64,000 nt of DNA from Lentinus brumalis (GCA_001792895.1 MARA01000038.1:248001-312000), one strand, 5' to 3'. Positions 48,160-60,967 are shown, numbered from the stretch's first letter. Numbers and translations are program-made. Notes: generated from the letters alone by a model not told the origin.

Positions 48160-49854
48160 TCAACCCAATAGTATGATCGACACCCTGTCAACCATGGTCT
48201 TGAGCTGGTGAGTGATCAACGCCCGAGTGTGTTCCTCCATGCGTACGCCGTGGTTACCATAGCGTTGCAAACGTACGTCAAGAAGTCCCAGTCTTGCGCC
48301 TCCAGCCTCCCTCTTGCGCAACGTATCAAAGAGGCTCCCAAGCAGGAAGTCCGAGAAGCATATCTCCATCCCCTCTTCCGTGGTGATGCGAGCGAGGCGG
48401 GGACAACAGATGTGTCCGTTCGGGGCGCTCGCGAGGCCTTTCCACAACGTGTCGAGGGAGCCGCAGTGGCTTCCGCACAGCGTTAGGGTCTCCAGCTCCG
48501 TGAATTGTCCGAGGACATCGCGCCAGGTGTCCACACTGACTAGGGCGTGGTTGCCTTCAAGGTCCAAATGTCGAATGGGGGAATTGGCGAAGAGCCGGGC
48601 GCAATCTGCGATCAGCCGGCCAAAGGAGGATCCCCATAGAAGAGTTGACAGAGAGGACATAAGGGACACATGGATCGTCTGTCCCGCCGCGGTACGCGCA
48701 AGGACCTCGAAGTAGTCGTCCTCCGCCGTGACTCTGACGGAATTGACCGCGGTCCACATAGGAAGGACAGCCTTCACATCAGCTGGAAGCGCAGATGCTA
48801 TGGTGTCGGTCACCCGGAACGTATCATTGGCGAAAGTGTCGCATTCGATTTCGGCGTGGGATATGTTGGGCACTTGCAGGCTGTTCAAGAATGCGGCAGT
48901 CATCGAGGACGAGTCCCCGGAAATTCGGAAGGTCCGTAAGGATGTCAAAACCACGCGTTCCGCGCGAGGCGCTTCCAGGTATAGCCCTGCCGAAGAAGTC
49001 AGGCATTTCTTGAGGGTCAGCTTCTCAAGGTGCCCGGCAGTTTTGAGCAAGTTGAGGAAAGGCTGGGGCCAGCTCGCTCCGAAGATACAGCTGTCCATCA
49101 CCAATGTGCGAAGGTTGGCAAAGAGAGCCTTGTCTCCGGGAACGACGTATCTTTCCAGGGCGAGGTCTTTCAAGTGAGGGAGGCGATCGCCTCTGATGCC
49201 GAGGTCGTCGTGAGCATTTCGCTGCAACACGCGGAGGATTTCGAGCGAAGGCGTGGGGAAAGAGAATAATTTGATGAGTACTGCGTTCCAGGCGGCGTTT
49301 GCTGACTGGATGACGAGCCTCCTGATCCTCGACGCGTGCGAGAGGAGAACCATAGCAGCGGTGGGCGGAAAAGATGGATGAAGGAACGTGATATCGACCG
49401 ATGTCCGAGCACTTCGTAACAACGAGAGTGACAACCACTCCCGCTTCTTGTACACTTTGATGGCGCGCCAGAACATCGGCGTAGAGATGGCTATCTGTCG
49501 CCAGCGACCACATACGCCTTGGATCTTCATCCATTCTCCAGCGATTTGCCATTCTCGGTCGACCGCAGCGCGGAAGAATGCGAAGATCTGGACAAGCAGT
49601 TCGTCGGGCAGAGCGTTGACGGGAACGGTGGTATTGAGAAGTCGGTTCAACTCTGCGAGTTCCTGCTCCAAAGCGGCCTGCCTGGCAAGGACGACATCCC
49701 GTTCGCGCAGCCATTGTTCGCGCTTGAACCTGATCACTTCCATGGTACCGCCGACTCTGGCCCTGCCCGTCATTGACCCGTCAGTCGCGTTCGTGTGGAA
49801 AAGCGACCATATACCCACTTGTGTCAGAGAGGCGAGAGGAGTCGCTTCGCTCAC
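48160..49854 (-). CDS. F-box protein with leucine-rich-repeat-like C-terminus
   Basis: Likely substrate adaptor of an SCF ubiquitin ligase; such proteins are greatly expanded in agaricomycetes. A single 564-codon frame. A short coiled coil (RERDVVLARQAALEQELAEL) precedes the F-box at about residues 78-130 (VNALPDELLVQIFAFFRAA, then WMKIQGVCGRWRQIAIST and MFWRAI). The rest shows repeated LxxLxL patterns (LEILRVLQRNA, LPHLKDLALE, LEKLTLKKCL, IRHLDLEGNHALVS, LETLTLCGSHC) typical of the LRR-like partner-binding part. The true start may be the internal Met at MEVIRFKREQW (about residue 38). The target is unknown. Confidence 0.85.
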   Translation of the reverse strand: MSEATPLASLTQVGIWSLFHTNATDGSMTGRARVGGTMEVIRFKREQWLRERDVVLARQAALEQELAELNRLLNTTVPVNALPDELLVQIFAFFRAAVDREWQIAGEWMKIQGVCGRWRQIAISTPMFWRAIKVYKKREWLSLSLLRSARTSVDITFLHPSFPPTAAMVLLSHASRIRRLVIQSANAAWNAVLIKLFSFPTPSLEILRVLQRNAHDDLGIRGDRLPHLKDLALERYVVPGDKALFANLRTLVMDSCIFGASWPQPFLNLLKTAGHLEKLTLKKCLTSSAGLYLEAPRAERVVLTSLRTFRISGDSSSMTAAFLNSLQVPNISHAEIECDTFANDTFRVTDTIASALPADVKAVLPMWTAVNSVRVTAEDDYFEVLARTAAGQTIHVSLMSSLSTLLWGSSFGRLIADCARLFANSPIRHLDLEGNHALVSVDTWRDVLGQFTELETLTLCGSHCGSLDTLWKGLASAPNGHICCPRLARITTEEGMEICFSDFLLGSLFDTLRKREAGGARLGLLDVRLQRYGNHGVRMEEHTRALITHQLKTMVDRVSIILLG

Positions 49855-50218
49855 TTCCCCGAAGTATCGATATTTCCCCTAGCCTGGTAAGCCTAGGAAC
49901 TTGAATATTATCAGCATGCTGTCCGATGGAAGGTAGGCCGTGCTGGGAGACGTCAAACAGTAGCTTGACGCGTTTGACGCGTACCAAACATACCTTGAGC
50001 CGGGGATTACTTTGTACTGGTTAGAGGCAAGATGTCTGAGAGTCAGATGTTGATCAGAGCTTCCAACCACGCAGGACCTTTGGGCGTTACAGATCCCTGT
50101 TAAGGACGGACTAAGCGCTCGAATAGCAATGCATCCGAGTTCCAAACCGCGACCTTGGCAGTCTCTATCGCTCTCTTCTTGTCTTCGTACTACTTTCACG
50201 CGACTCAACATCGACGAC
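49855..50218. other. Divergent promoter region, F-box gene and RAI1 copy 2
   Basis: No gene and no clear TATA box. An in-frame ATG at 50129 upstream of RAI1 copy 2 may be an alternative start. Confidence 0.45.
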
Positions 50219-51855
50219 ATGAACAAGAGGCGGCTGTCGGAGTCGCCTGAACCGCACGAGCGACCGGCGAAACGTCCGGAGATCGAGACCACTGGCAGCC
50301 AACCTGAAGAGTCCTCAGTTTCCTCCACTTCGCTCGCATACCCGTCCTTGCATTCGTCGACATCTCTGCGGCCAGTGCCATTTCAGCAGCCCAGCAGTCT
50401 TTTGACATTCTCATACAACCCTCAACGCGTTCTGGAGTTCACAAACTCGGCCTTGCGCTACTATATCGACCCTCCGCCCGGAGCAGATCTACGGTACGGT
50501 TACGAGCGGTGGATCAAGCGGCCCGAGGAGAAGAGTCGATTGGACGGGCTCTTGCGCGCCATAGAGCGAATTATGGAGAAGGCAGATACGAGCATGGGGC
50601 CCGGTAGCGGCAAGAAATGGCTGCGCGAGATTGCGGTGGTTACATGGAGAGGCGTCATGACCAAGTGAGTTATGTCCGAGACTTGGTTACTTGTAATGCA
50701 GTCGACATAGTCTGATAGGCGATGGGAGTGAGAATCCTGACAGCGCCATATGAAGAACGAGATGGCTGTGAGTTCAATGCAATGTGTGTCAACGGAACAA
50801 TCTACCTCGAGGAGCACCTAACTGACGCAAGGCTAGCTGAGAAGTGAGTGAGCGAGTAATGCGTTCCTTTGACTTCAACTGAGTTCTCCCATTTTAGAGA
50901 AGACATTGCACCAAGACACCGTCAACAGACATACTACGGGTATTCCTTTGAGTCGTGGTGCACGTCCTCAAGACCCGGGATACCGGAACAAATAGACGGA
51001 CACCCCATAGGCTGGGGAGGAGACGTCGACACCAACGTGCAATGGTGTAGCGTCATTAAGACCAAATTGGGTGACAATCGACTGGTCGTTGGTGGTGAAG
51101 TCGACTGCGTACGAGGTGAGTGACGGCGGTATGCACCGTACGAAGTGCTCACTTTAGGCAGGTGAACACCAGGGTCGGACTGACAAATTGGTCGAGTTGA
51201 AGACATCTATGTCCATACGAGGGCCTGAGGACGAAGCCCGTTTTGAGAAGTATATACGTCTCCAATTTGTTGTAATTTGATAGGTCTGACAAGATGCACG
51301 TAGGAAGCTGCTGAAGTTCTACATGCAGTCGTTCCTCCTTGGAGTTCCAGTACGTCCTACGCGGCTCATCCCACCTACAGCATTGCTCACCTCTCTTGGT
51401 AGGAAATCGTCGTAGGGTTTCGCACTCCTGCTGGACGCCTAACGACCACGCAAGTCTTCAAAACGATCGAGATACCCCGCTTGGTCCGCGGCAAACCAGG
51501 TGCCTGGGACCCCCAGATCTGCTTGAGCTGGGGCCAGCACTTCCTCTCTACTCTCAAATCCGTACTCTCCAGCCAGGCGGCCTCTAGCGAGTCGGCATCT
51601 ACTCCACGAGTGTGGCGCGTTTCTCTCAGACCTAGGGACGGCGTGACGATAACGCCTCTTGATGCCGACGGCGTGAAGGAAGTCCAAGGCGGAGAGGACC
51701 GGGTCGGCTTCCTTCCCAAGTGGTATTACGACCTGGTCTCTAGGCCGCTCTCGAGCTCGAGCTCGCCTGTGGTCACAGCACCTGAATCCCCTCGTCGTCG
51801 CGATGACACTACCCTGCGAGCGCAACAGGCTTCACATCATGGATGGAACATCTAG
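50219..51855 (+). CDS. RAI1: RAI1/DXO-type decapping nuclease, copy 2
   Basis: Second Rai1/Dxo homologue, with the same exon layout as copy 1. Starting at 50219 (MNKRRLSESPEP) the first exon runs to 50664. Motifs are RYGYERWIKRPEEKSR, VVTWRGVMTKILTAPYE, EFNAMCVNGTIYLEEHL, HPIGWGGDVDTNVQW, VGGEVDCVRG (metal ligands), VELKTSMSIRG, KLLKFYMQSFLLGVP and EIVVGFRTPAGRLTT. GEVDC and ELKTSM match the family consensus better than copy 1. A Ser/Arg-rich tail follows the conserved DRVGFLPKWYYDLV. The copies share sequence through the whole core but differ in both tails, so the duplication is not recent. Confidence 0.9.
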
Positions 51856-52551
51856 CAAACTGGGAGCTTCTTTCAGGCTGTACTATCTGATCCTCATGGT
51901 GCAAAATGGTGCATTGTACTCTCTCGCTGTTGCGTCGCGGAGTTCGGCGCCACCCGGCCTGCAATCGCCTTTCACCATGATGTTTCAATGTGCCACTCAG
52001 TAGGAATATATATATCGCATCTTGTACCGTGCTGCGTGCTGTAGGCATGTGAAGCCCGTTGCGCGAGTGTTGTGGACCGTAGGTCTCTGACAGGAAGTCA
52101 GAGTCCTGCGTGCCACAACGCGTATGCATACGGTCCGCTGGCCCGTCCCCACCATGGCGGACTAGCTGAAGTTGGTATCGTGAAATGTACTGTATATGCC
52201 GAGTGTCACTCGGAATATATGCTACATCGGTGGTACAAGTCGTTATTGTCGTTAGTCTGCAATTGCAGGTGATGTTACATCGTACACTGGGTGCGGCCGC
52301 ACGTTAACGTTTATGTAGATACATGTACACTACGAACTACGTATATACTAGTAGGAGATCCCGTATGCGCATTGTCCAAGCATGCAATATAAGAGTTGAA
52401 GAGGATATAGCAGGGGTGAATGATTGATAAGAACGTTAGTCGTGACATCTATGCACCATTGTAGCAAATAATCCCACTTCCAGGTCAGATCACAGAAGAC
52501 GCATGCATAGTACGAAGGGAACGACGAGAAAGGGGAGGCGCGACCGTTACC
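51856..52551. other. Convergent intergenic region
   Basis: AT-richer stretch between RAI1 copy 2 and MED13. No gene seen. Confidence 0.5.
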
Positions 52552-55500
52552 TCACAGATCGACAGCATCTCCACTCAGTGCTGCTCGCATGACTTCAAGC
52601 GCTGCCAGGTGGAAGGGCAGCGCGGGATCCGCGCTGAGTTTCCATTTCGTGCGCGACAGAACGGCCAATTCGTGGAAGTTGCGTACGATGTCGCTCATCA
52701 ACTCATCATCCATGGTGGTGTCAGAAGGGCCTTTGAAACTCCCGCCTCGAGGCCGAGACGATCCGTACGTTGACCGCGAAGAGCGAGTCGTGTGAAGCTG
52801 GTAGAGGCGGACGGTGGATAGAGAGGTACGATCGTCGGTGGAAGGTGCACATACGACCGTACTCCATCCAGCTACTCGTATAGGTTCCGCGGTATGCGAC
52901 TGAACGGCGCCAGATGTCTCCTCATCCTCCAGATCGGGAATGTAGGGTATCTCGGCGGACCCTGGAATATGGTGGAATGGCCCGCATTTGTTCGTCCGTT
53001 CAGCAGTGTAAGCCGGGTAGAGGGACGCCTCAGGGGATGGCACCAGGAAGTACGTCGTGTACGCGGCATCGGAGAACGTCGTGTGGTTCCCCCGAGATTT
53101 CGATGGCATTTGCGGAGATGGGCTTGGAGTACGCTTCAGGACGTTGAAGGAGCCTGGCTCCGGTGCAGAGAGGAATGTCCATGGGTTCTCGTTATCAACA
53201 GCAAGAAGCGTCACGTGGACGGGGGGAGCCTTGGTGGACGCGGTTACGACAGACTCCAAGTGAGAGACCCAAGCTACGGGCAAAAGGCGTATCAGCAGTG
53301 CTCATATCGGAGGGCAAGAGGGGCATACCTTCGAGCTCTGAGTGCGTCATCAAGCCAAGCTTAGATATGACGATCCGCCACTCGACGTTGGCTCGCTGTG
53401 CAAACTCGTAGCCGAACTTCCACACTTCACTCGCGATGAATGCCTCAACGTTGTCTTCGGGAGTCAGCCATGTCTTGAGCTCATGAGCTTCTCCTTCAGC
53501 ATCGATGCAAGCTGCGATGATCCACCGGCCACACGCTGAGACTTGATAACCCACATGTAGCAGCATGTGACGGAGAGTGACATCAAGAGACGATGCGCTC
53601 GACTCCAATGAGTAAGAGACTTTAGGATGGGATGTGCCGTGAGAACCCTTGTTGGACGGTGACGCGACGAGAGCATAAGCAGGAGCCTCGAAGTAGCCAA
53701 CAACTGGCGCGCTCCAGTTGAAGAACTTCCGCGACATGGCCCGAGTGACCGGCCGCAAGATACGATCATAGACGCTGCAGACGAAGGTGTCCAAGCCGTC
53801 CAATTTCGACGCAGGATGGGCGTGGGTCCCGAGGATGAGTGACTCGGGCACGAAGTGAACAAGGATATCGCCGTCAGGATGTGCCTTGTAGAGGCGCCGT
53901 ACAGCAGAAAGGATTTGACGAAGAGTGGTTGATGAAGAGGAGATAATATGCGAGGGCGTGGCGACGTAGAAAACTAGATTGGGGTGGCGAGTTGGAATCG
54001 TCGAGACGAAGCTCACTGTGGCACACGTTCAGCGCCCAGGCGACGAGATAATGCAAAGCGGAGCTTACTGAGGGTCTTCCGGAAGGTATCGAAACGCGTT
54101 GGGACAACGCCCTGCTTGGTGCAATGGCTCGACATGCCAACGTCATGGGCGCCAAAGCTCTTCGCCTGATGGTGACCTGAGCCACGAAGTACTGGATCGC
54201 AAGCTGGAAGACTCACTGAATAGGCAGCGGAAACTTTGCCAAGCCAGTTCTCGACCTCGTTCTCGCGCTCTTCGTCTGATCCCTCGAAGAATACGAACGC
54301 TGTCACGTCTTTCGGGCCAGCTCTTGGCGTTAAACCAAGCTTCTCCCAAAACCGCAAAGATGCCGGCGACAGCTGTATCACGGCGTCCCCCTTACCAAGG
54401 GCGAGCATTGGGGATTCGAGCGTGTACAACGAAGCCCTTCCAGACTTATCTTCGGACTTCACTCCTGTGCATTCGAACGTTACACCGATGGCGCTGCGGA
54501 TCTAGACTTGTATGCGCACCTGTATCAAGGATCGTCTGCAGAGTCGTAGGTGATCCATCTCCAGCAATGAGATGCTTGATGTACCGCGCATCAGCCTGCC
54601 ATGCTTTGCACGGGAGCATAGGAGGGGTGAAAGACAGAGACGCGTTCGCTCGCCACGCCTCTGCCCACACCGGGTTCTCTATCACTTCCTTCACTAAAAT
54701 CTGCGCGGCTGCCTCCAGTGACTTCGACTTCTCAGACGCAGCACCGAGCACTGCAGCAGGAGAGACAGGCGTTGGAACGGACATGGGAGCGGTGTTACCC
54801 GGCGTGTTGCTCACAACAATCCCCGGTGGTCGGAGTGGCGCACACATCGGGAGTAGATGAGTGTGGTGGAAGTGCGTACGAAGAAGGGCTGGTCCAACAG
54901 GCAGATAGGAAGGAGGCGGCGTGGAAGGTCTCGGCGCTGCCGCCACCACCGAAGGTGCTTCATCCTCCTCCATCCACGAATCGTCGTCGGACTCCTCAGA
55001 ATCGATCTCGGCTGGAGGGGGAGAGCTACTCTGCCAGTCCTCTCTTTCCCGATACGACTCCCACAGCCGCGCCTTCCGTTGGTCTCGTGTGCCCTGGTCG
55101 AGACTCTTGCGCTTGACGCCAATGAGCTTGCGCACCACGCCAATGCGAGGATCTGTGACAGCGCTGTACTTGTATTTCCAGCCGGAAATGACGGTGGAAA
55201 CCGGTGACTCGTGTACCCATGATGCAGCGCCATCCTGGTCCGCAGGAGGGGACGGCAGAGCGAACTTGCCGACAGCGTACTTCCCATCGAGCTGGCGATG
55301 ACTTGAAGCGAAAGGGATGGGATCGAAGATGTTGAAGCTAACGGGCATACCGTAGTGACTGCGTCCATCTCCCGTATGGTACACCTCTGTCAGATGTACG
55401 GCTGGGGTCGCAGGCGCAGAATGGGAGGACGGTGTTCCCGCGGGGGATGGTGGGAGCAAGTCCGGGGGAGCCACGCCATCCAAGGTACCGTGCATGTCAA

Positions 55501-57937
55501 CGCTGCCCTTAGGTGTGTAGGGCTCTCCCAAGAGTGGCGGCCAGGGAGAAGGGAGCGCAGACCCGGCAGATGGAGGCCCGGGCCCCGACAAGGTCACATC
55601 CATGGTTGTCAAAGGTGTCAAACCCAATGATGGCGCACTCGCAGAGACCATCCCCACTACAGGAGCCAGAGGGGGAGGATACGTGGAGGGGGCAACGCCG
55701 GGCTGAGCGGACGGCGCATTAAAGAAAGCGAAGTCGTCGTCCGTGAACGGAAGGCCGTCATCAAGCTCAAAGCCGCCGCCGGCCGCCCCAGTACGCGCCC
55801 CGCCCAGCGGGTCTAGATTCATATCGAAGTCCATCTCGTAATCCATGTCCATGTAACCATTGGACTGCTGGCTCCAACCGCTGTCGAACGCGTGAAACAT
55901 ATCATCGTTCGCCGACGAGGTGCCAACTCTGGTCTCAGGCAGGATTGCTGTCGTTGGAGCTTCTGCAGGAAGAGGAGGCGCATCATCTCCAGCTGGCACA
56001 TCCGGGGCGATCTGGGTTTCCTCCTCGGTCGAAGGAAGGTCAATCGCAGCATCAGGAGGAGAAAAGAGAGAGTCGGCCGAGTGGTCGGACTCCTCCGCCG
56101 GAGACGAATCTTCCGTCGGTTCGGCTGGTGCTGATACTGACGGCGTTGCCGGCATGACAGTCGTTGCTTCTTGCTGTGGTGTGAGTGCAGGCTCCGAACT
56201 AGTAGTGAGGGCTACGGGCGCTTCTGTCTGGGGCGGGGGACGCGTGTCAGGGAGCTTCGCTTTTGCGAGAGCAATCTCTTGCTCCTTTTCCCTCCGGTAC
56301 CTCTCCCTTTCCCTCTCCCGTTCCTTGACAACGGAGTCAACATAGCCGTTGACTTCTGTCGCAACCTTCCTGACGTTGCGAACATATGGTTTCCGCGATA
56401 GTGAGAGCGCACGAAACGCCCGCAAGGAATCGCCTGTTAAAGAAGAGCGCAGGAGACTGGGACGCCGCTTGAAGGACGATGCCAATCGATCGCGCTCCCC
56501 GGATGGCATAGACGGGCCAAAAGCAGTTGTGGGTATGTCGGTAGAAGGAGAGGCCGCGCTTCCAAACGATAGGCTCGGAGGTATTGTGGCCGTCGGGGGA
56601 GGGGGAGAAGCCTGCAGCTGTGCAGGAAGTTCTGGGATATACGGCAGTGAGGAGCGCGCATGCGCAGAGGGCGAACTAGCGTGGTACGAGACGCACAGAC
56701 TGGCAGGCCAGATTATCGGCATACCCTTGTCCTCACCTTGCTTGTTCTGAACGGCTAGCCATACAACGATGTAGGTGGGGTTGTCTGAAGATGCATCTGA
56801 CGCAGACGCACGAGGGTAAATGGAGCGCTTCCAGTCCCCGGCACCCAGACCTATCAAAGCATCGTTGAACTGCACGGTCAAGGCAACACTTGGGCCACTG
56901 TACGTGCTCAGGTAGTATGCCGGGACGCCGTGAGGAAGCAATACGACGGGGACGCCGGCAGGAAGCGGGAGGGACGAGTACAGCGGGAGATAATATGTGG
57001 GTTGCATGATAGGCTGTATGACCAAGCGAGCGGTCGAGGGAGTACGCGTCGAGAACGCGATATGGACCTGGAGGTGGCAATAGATCATGGTGCGGCTGCG
57101 TACGTGGTTCTCCCAGCCCGAACCCCACTCTGAAGAGAAGAGGACTGAGCCGAGGAGGAATCCACCTTTCATCCGAGTCACCGTTCTTCCACGAGGATGC
57201 AACTTCGACGCCTCCGCAATATCGTCAATCAGCCGATCACGGGCGGCCTGGAGGAATAGCGTCAGAGGCTGACGCAGAGGAATCCGGGGCAGCGGTTCTG
57301 GGGGTGAAGATCGTGCTCGAGCGGAATGTAAGCACTGCCCGCAAGGCTCGACTCTGCTAGCACAGGCGGCAGAGCAAGGATATATACCAGCGGGTATGAA
57401 CGAAGACCGTTCCGTCACTAAAGAAAACGAGGTCAGTTAACCATCCCGAACAAAACCATGCGTGACAACGGTCCCATCACACCTCTCCGCGGCGTTCACG
57501 CCGTGTCACGTCCTCAGCACGATGGCGAAGCAAGACGTGCACTAGCAGTACTCAATATCTGGCGACTCACCTGTCAGATGTTCCAACTCCAGCGAGAAGA
57601 GCGCGTCATGCCCATGTAGCTGCCGTTCCGTGGACCCCAGGGCGAAGACATACAGCGCGGAAACGTCCTTTGCGATGTGCACGACCGGCATGAGCGAGTC
57701 CACCAAGGACCTGTCCTGGTTCCGGGCCAAGACAGCTTTCCGGGCCACATCGAGTTGTTCAAGGGCATCTGTTGAGGGTAGTTCGCAAGTGAACACCGAG
57801 TAGGCGATCAGAGGATGTTCCGGGAGAGGAATAGTCGAGGCAAGGATAGATGAAGCTAGGGATATCGACGGGGGTGTCTGCGACAGCGCAGACGAGCCTG
57901 TGTTGTCTTGGACGGGATGCTGAGCCTTGGCTGCCAT
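52552..57937 (-). CDS. MED13: Mediator subunit 13 (Srb9/Ssn2), kinase module
   Basis: MED13 links the CDK8 kinase module to core Mediator and represses or tunes RNA polymerase II initiation. Exons 57937-57571, 57417-54585, 54493-54217, 54165-54069, 54015-53329 and 53273-52552 give 1538 residues. The N-terminal domain starts with SIPLPEHPLIAYSVF-like sequence and continues in exon 2. A long Pro/Ser/Asp-rich middle holds PVSFNIFDPIPFASSHRQLD and GGFELDDGLPFTDDDF. The C-terminal MID/PIWI-like part has VTAFVFFEGSDEERENEVE, NWLGKVSAAYSAKSFGAH, HPNLVFYVATPSHII, ILVHFVPESLI and WRIVISKLGLMTHSELE. The junction at 54585/54493 needs a 91-base intron; a nearer 26-base alternative is too short and out of frame. 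It is divergent from the DUF2433 gene. Confidence 0.88.
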
Positions 57938-58438
57938 GCGGGGAGTATGTCATGAGCGAAGTAGAGATGTCGTGCACAGTTTCAGCACAAATGTCGACGT
58001 GCTGGATGCGACGATGGGTCTGTACGGCGACCGCACTGGCTAGCACATGGTGGCGAGAGGATACGAAGCGTTCGGGCACTTCCCGCTTGCCCGAAGTCGT
58101 GGCTAACCCGATTGTCCCTTTCACGCTTCACGCTCGCTTTCTCCTCCGAATCACGCGGCATGGCCTTCTATCATGCTCGGAAAAGCTGCTCGTTGTTTAT
58201 GATATTTTTCCGTACCGGCAGGAGCGTTGCAGGTCAGTTCTGTACGGCAGAGTACTTAGTACTCTGAGGACACCTTATGTTTCAAACAATATTATTGGTA
58301 CCCACTTACTGTATACGGAACTTATGTTAGCAGATGCTTTATCAGATAAGTCCTGAATAGGACATGTCGACCACATTTTGACCAACCTCCGCGACTTGTA
58401 CCGCGACGTCCACCTCCCCCTCCTCATTGTTCTTCAAA
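57938..58438. other. Divergent promoter region, MED13 and DUF2433 gene
   Basis: Five hundred bases between two start codons. A shared regulatory region is possible. No other gene. Confidence 0.5.
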
Positions 58439-60967
58439 ATGCAGTCTCTGTCTCGCCCAGCATCGACTTCTACTCGCCAAGCCACCTCCCCGAACCCGCG
58501 CCCGCAATATCAGGTGAACACCCAGACGAAAGTATTCGACACGCCGAACGGGAGACTTCTCTGCATAGCCGACATTCGTGGCCGCCTTTCCGCACTCAAT
58601 GACCTCGCGCGCGAGGCAAATGCAGTTGCTATTATCCACACCGGCGACTTTGGATTCTTCGGTATGTGTTCTAGACGTGCTGCAAGCTATATGGTCCTAA
58701 TACTGCGGCAGAGGCGTCCAGTCTCGACAGAATCAATGACCGCACGCTGCGCCACCTCACCATGTACTCGCCCTTAATTCCTACCGCGCAGAGGAACCAC
58801 TTGCTTTCTCCTGAGAACCCACCTTCTGCCATCCGCTCGACAGTGACGATCTCGCTCTTGTCCGAGTTCCCACTTCTGCTCTCGGGGCAAATCAAGCTCC
58901 AGGTGCCTGTGTACACCGTTTGGGGTGCATGCGAGGATGTCATCGTATTGGAGAAGTTCCGAGCGGGCACATATGACATCGAGAACCTCCATGTCCTCGA
59001 CGAGGCCACAACGCGCTGCCTCGACCTCGGCGGCGTCAAGCTGCGGCTGCTGGGTCTTGGAGGCGCGCTTGTGCCACACAAGATGTTTGACAATGGCGAC
59101 GGGAATGCCACTATCGCGGGCGGACAGGGGACGATGTGGACAACGGCACTGCAGATTGGTGAGCTCGTGGATACTGCTCAGCGCGTCTTCGATCCAACGG
59201 AGACACGCCTGCTTGTGACACACGCAAGTCCCGGTCGGGAGGGCATCATGAGTCAACTCGCGTTCGTGCTCAAGGCAGATCTCACTCTCTCGGCTGGTCT
59301 CCACTTCCGTTACGCGTCATCCTACAACGAATTCAGCGTCCAGGCCGACTTTGAAGGTCTGCGCCACAAGATCATCGTTGGGAAGGAGGCGTTCGACAAG
59401 GTCTGGGAGAGCGTGAAGTCTCAGGTGGACGCCGTCATCGACGACCACCAACGCGTTCTGTTGGACAAGGCGCTTTCCGTAGTTGAGCGGATACCGCCGC
59501 CTCCAAACCAGCCGGGCCCCACGGGCCAACCTCACGGTGAAGACCCCGCCTGGAAGAACTGCTGGAACTGGAACCTATGCGATGCGGCGTATGGATCCCT
59601 CATCCTCGACATCAAGGACGGTCGGGTGAGCGCTGAGTTGAAAAGTCAAGGCTTCAACTACGCGTATCGCCGGACTATCACGCCCTCAACTGCTGCTGTC
59701 ACCCCCAACTCTGCGACTTCCACTCTTCCTACACAAGGCCCGCACAGTGGTGCTGCCGCCACTCCCAAGGGCTCTGGCACCGGTGCTGCGGCAACACCTC
59801 TCGCGGCCGAGAAGCACCTGCCGCCTCATCTCACCACCTCGAAGTCGAAGCCCTCCACACCACCACCACTCTCTGCCGGATCTGGCCGGGAGACGCCCAA
59901 GCTCAACGGTGCGCAGACGCCGGGGGCGTTGGACAAGGCTGAGAAGGAGCGGGCGAAGCGGGAGCGGAAGAAGGAGCGCAAGCAACAGGAACGGGCGGAA
60001 CGTGACGCTGCTGTCGCCAATGGGAAAGAGGGAGCTACTTCGCCCGCGCCTGGCTCAAGACCAGAGGTTGACCTGAGCAGCCCGGTATTGAAGTCCGGCA
60101 AGGCGACGCCTGAAGTTTCGGCAACCGCTGCTGCGTCAAGCAACGAGCCAAGAACAGACGATGGCGTGACCTCCCCCACGACGGAGAGTACAGGGGCACG
60201 GACTCCCACATCCAAGCGTCCCCCACGGAACCCGTGGACGATATTCATGCGCATGAACAACCCTGCAAACGAGCAGCAGGTTAGGGACTTCTTCGGGGAC
60301 GCAAAGGAAGGGGTGGGTTTTCCATCTTACTGGTGACTGCGACACGACACTGACTTCCCTATGCTCGCAGATTACGCGTGTCAACTACCCGGCGAACTTT
60401 GCGGGTCGTAACCAGAAGATGTGCTACGTTGAGTTCGGCGACGAGGAGGCGATGAAGGCAGGGTTGACCAAGAACGGCGAAGTGAGTCTCTCCACAAAGC
60501 AATTATGTGCCTTACTGAGCACCCTGCAGAAACTCAATGATGCCCCTGCTGAGCTCAAACAAGCGACGGACAAAGAGTCGCGCGGTAGCGATGGTGGTAG
60601 AGGGGGCTTTGCCGGCCGTGGCGGTCGTGGTCGCGGCAGCTTCGCAGCCCGTGGGTTTGCCTCGGCTGGTCTGATGCGTGGAGGAGGTCCCCGCGCACGA
60701 ACGGCGATGCGCCCTCCTCCGAGTCTTGAATATCCTCCACATAGCGGATGGGGCAGACGGGGCGAAGTGGTGGTGTCAATGTCATGTTATCGATATGGTA
60801 TTCATTCCTGTCTGGTCGGTCCGTTGCATACCTCATCTTCGATCCTACGTAATTACTTAGTCGCAGTTGCAAACCATTCCAGCGTTATCTTGGTTCCCTT
60901 CATGCCTCCATCATCAGGAGTCTTTCTTGAGCTCGAGCCGTCCGCTTGTTGTTGCCCGCCCCGGTAG
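58439..60967 (+). CDS. DUF2433-type phosphoesterase-like protein with RRM-like and RGG parts
   Basis: Fungal protein of unknown role. Exons 58439-58661, 58712-60312, 60371-60481 and 60530 onward give about 790 residues; the last ~80 are uncertain. The N-terminal half resembles a calcineurin-like fold: GRLLCIADIRGRLSALND, VAIIHTGDFGFFE, VPVYTVWGACEDVIVLEKF and TRLLVTHASPGREGIMSQ. The metal ligands are partly altered (DIRG for the usual DxHG, WGACED for GNHD), so activity is doubtful. A Pro/Thr-rich and then Lys/Arg/Glu-rich linker leads to an RRM-like segment (PWTIFMRMNNPANEQQV, YVEFGDEEAMKAGL) and a GGRGGFAGRGGRGRGSF run. This mix suggests an RNA-binding, phosphoesterase-derived regulator. 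A further 3' intron could change the tail. Confidence 0.75.

Noticed and set aside
48208..49882. Plus-strand ORFs within the F-box region
   Set aside because: Shadows of the 564-codon minus-strand frame, which carries the F-box motif.
54494..54519. 26-base intron in MED13 (gtgcgc to ccgcag)
   Set aside because: Too short and gives the wrong phase; a 91-base intron from 54584 to 54494 restores the frame.
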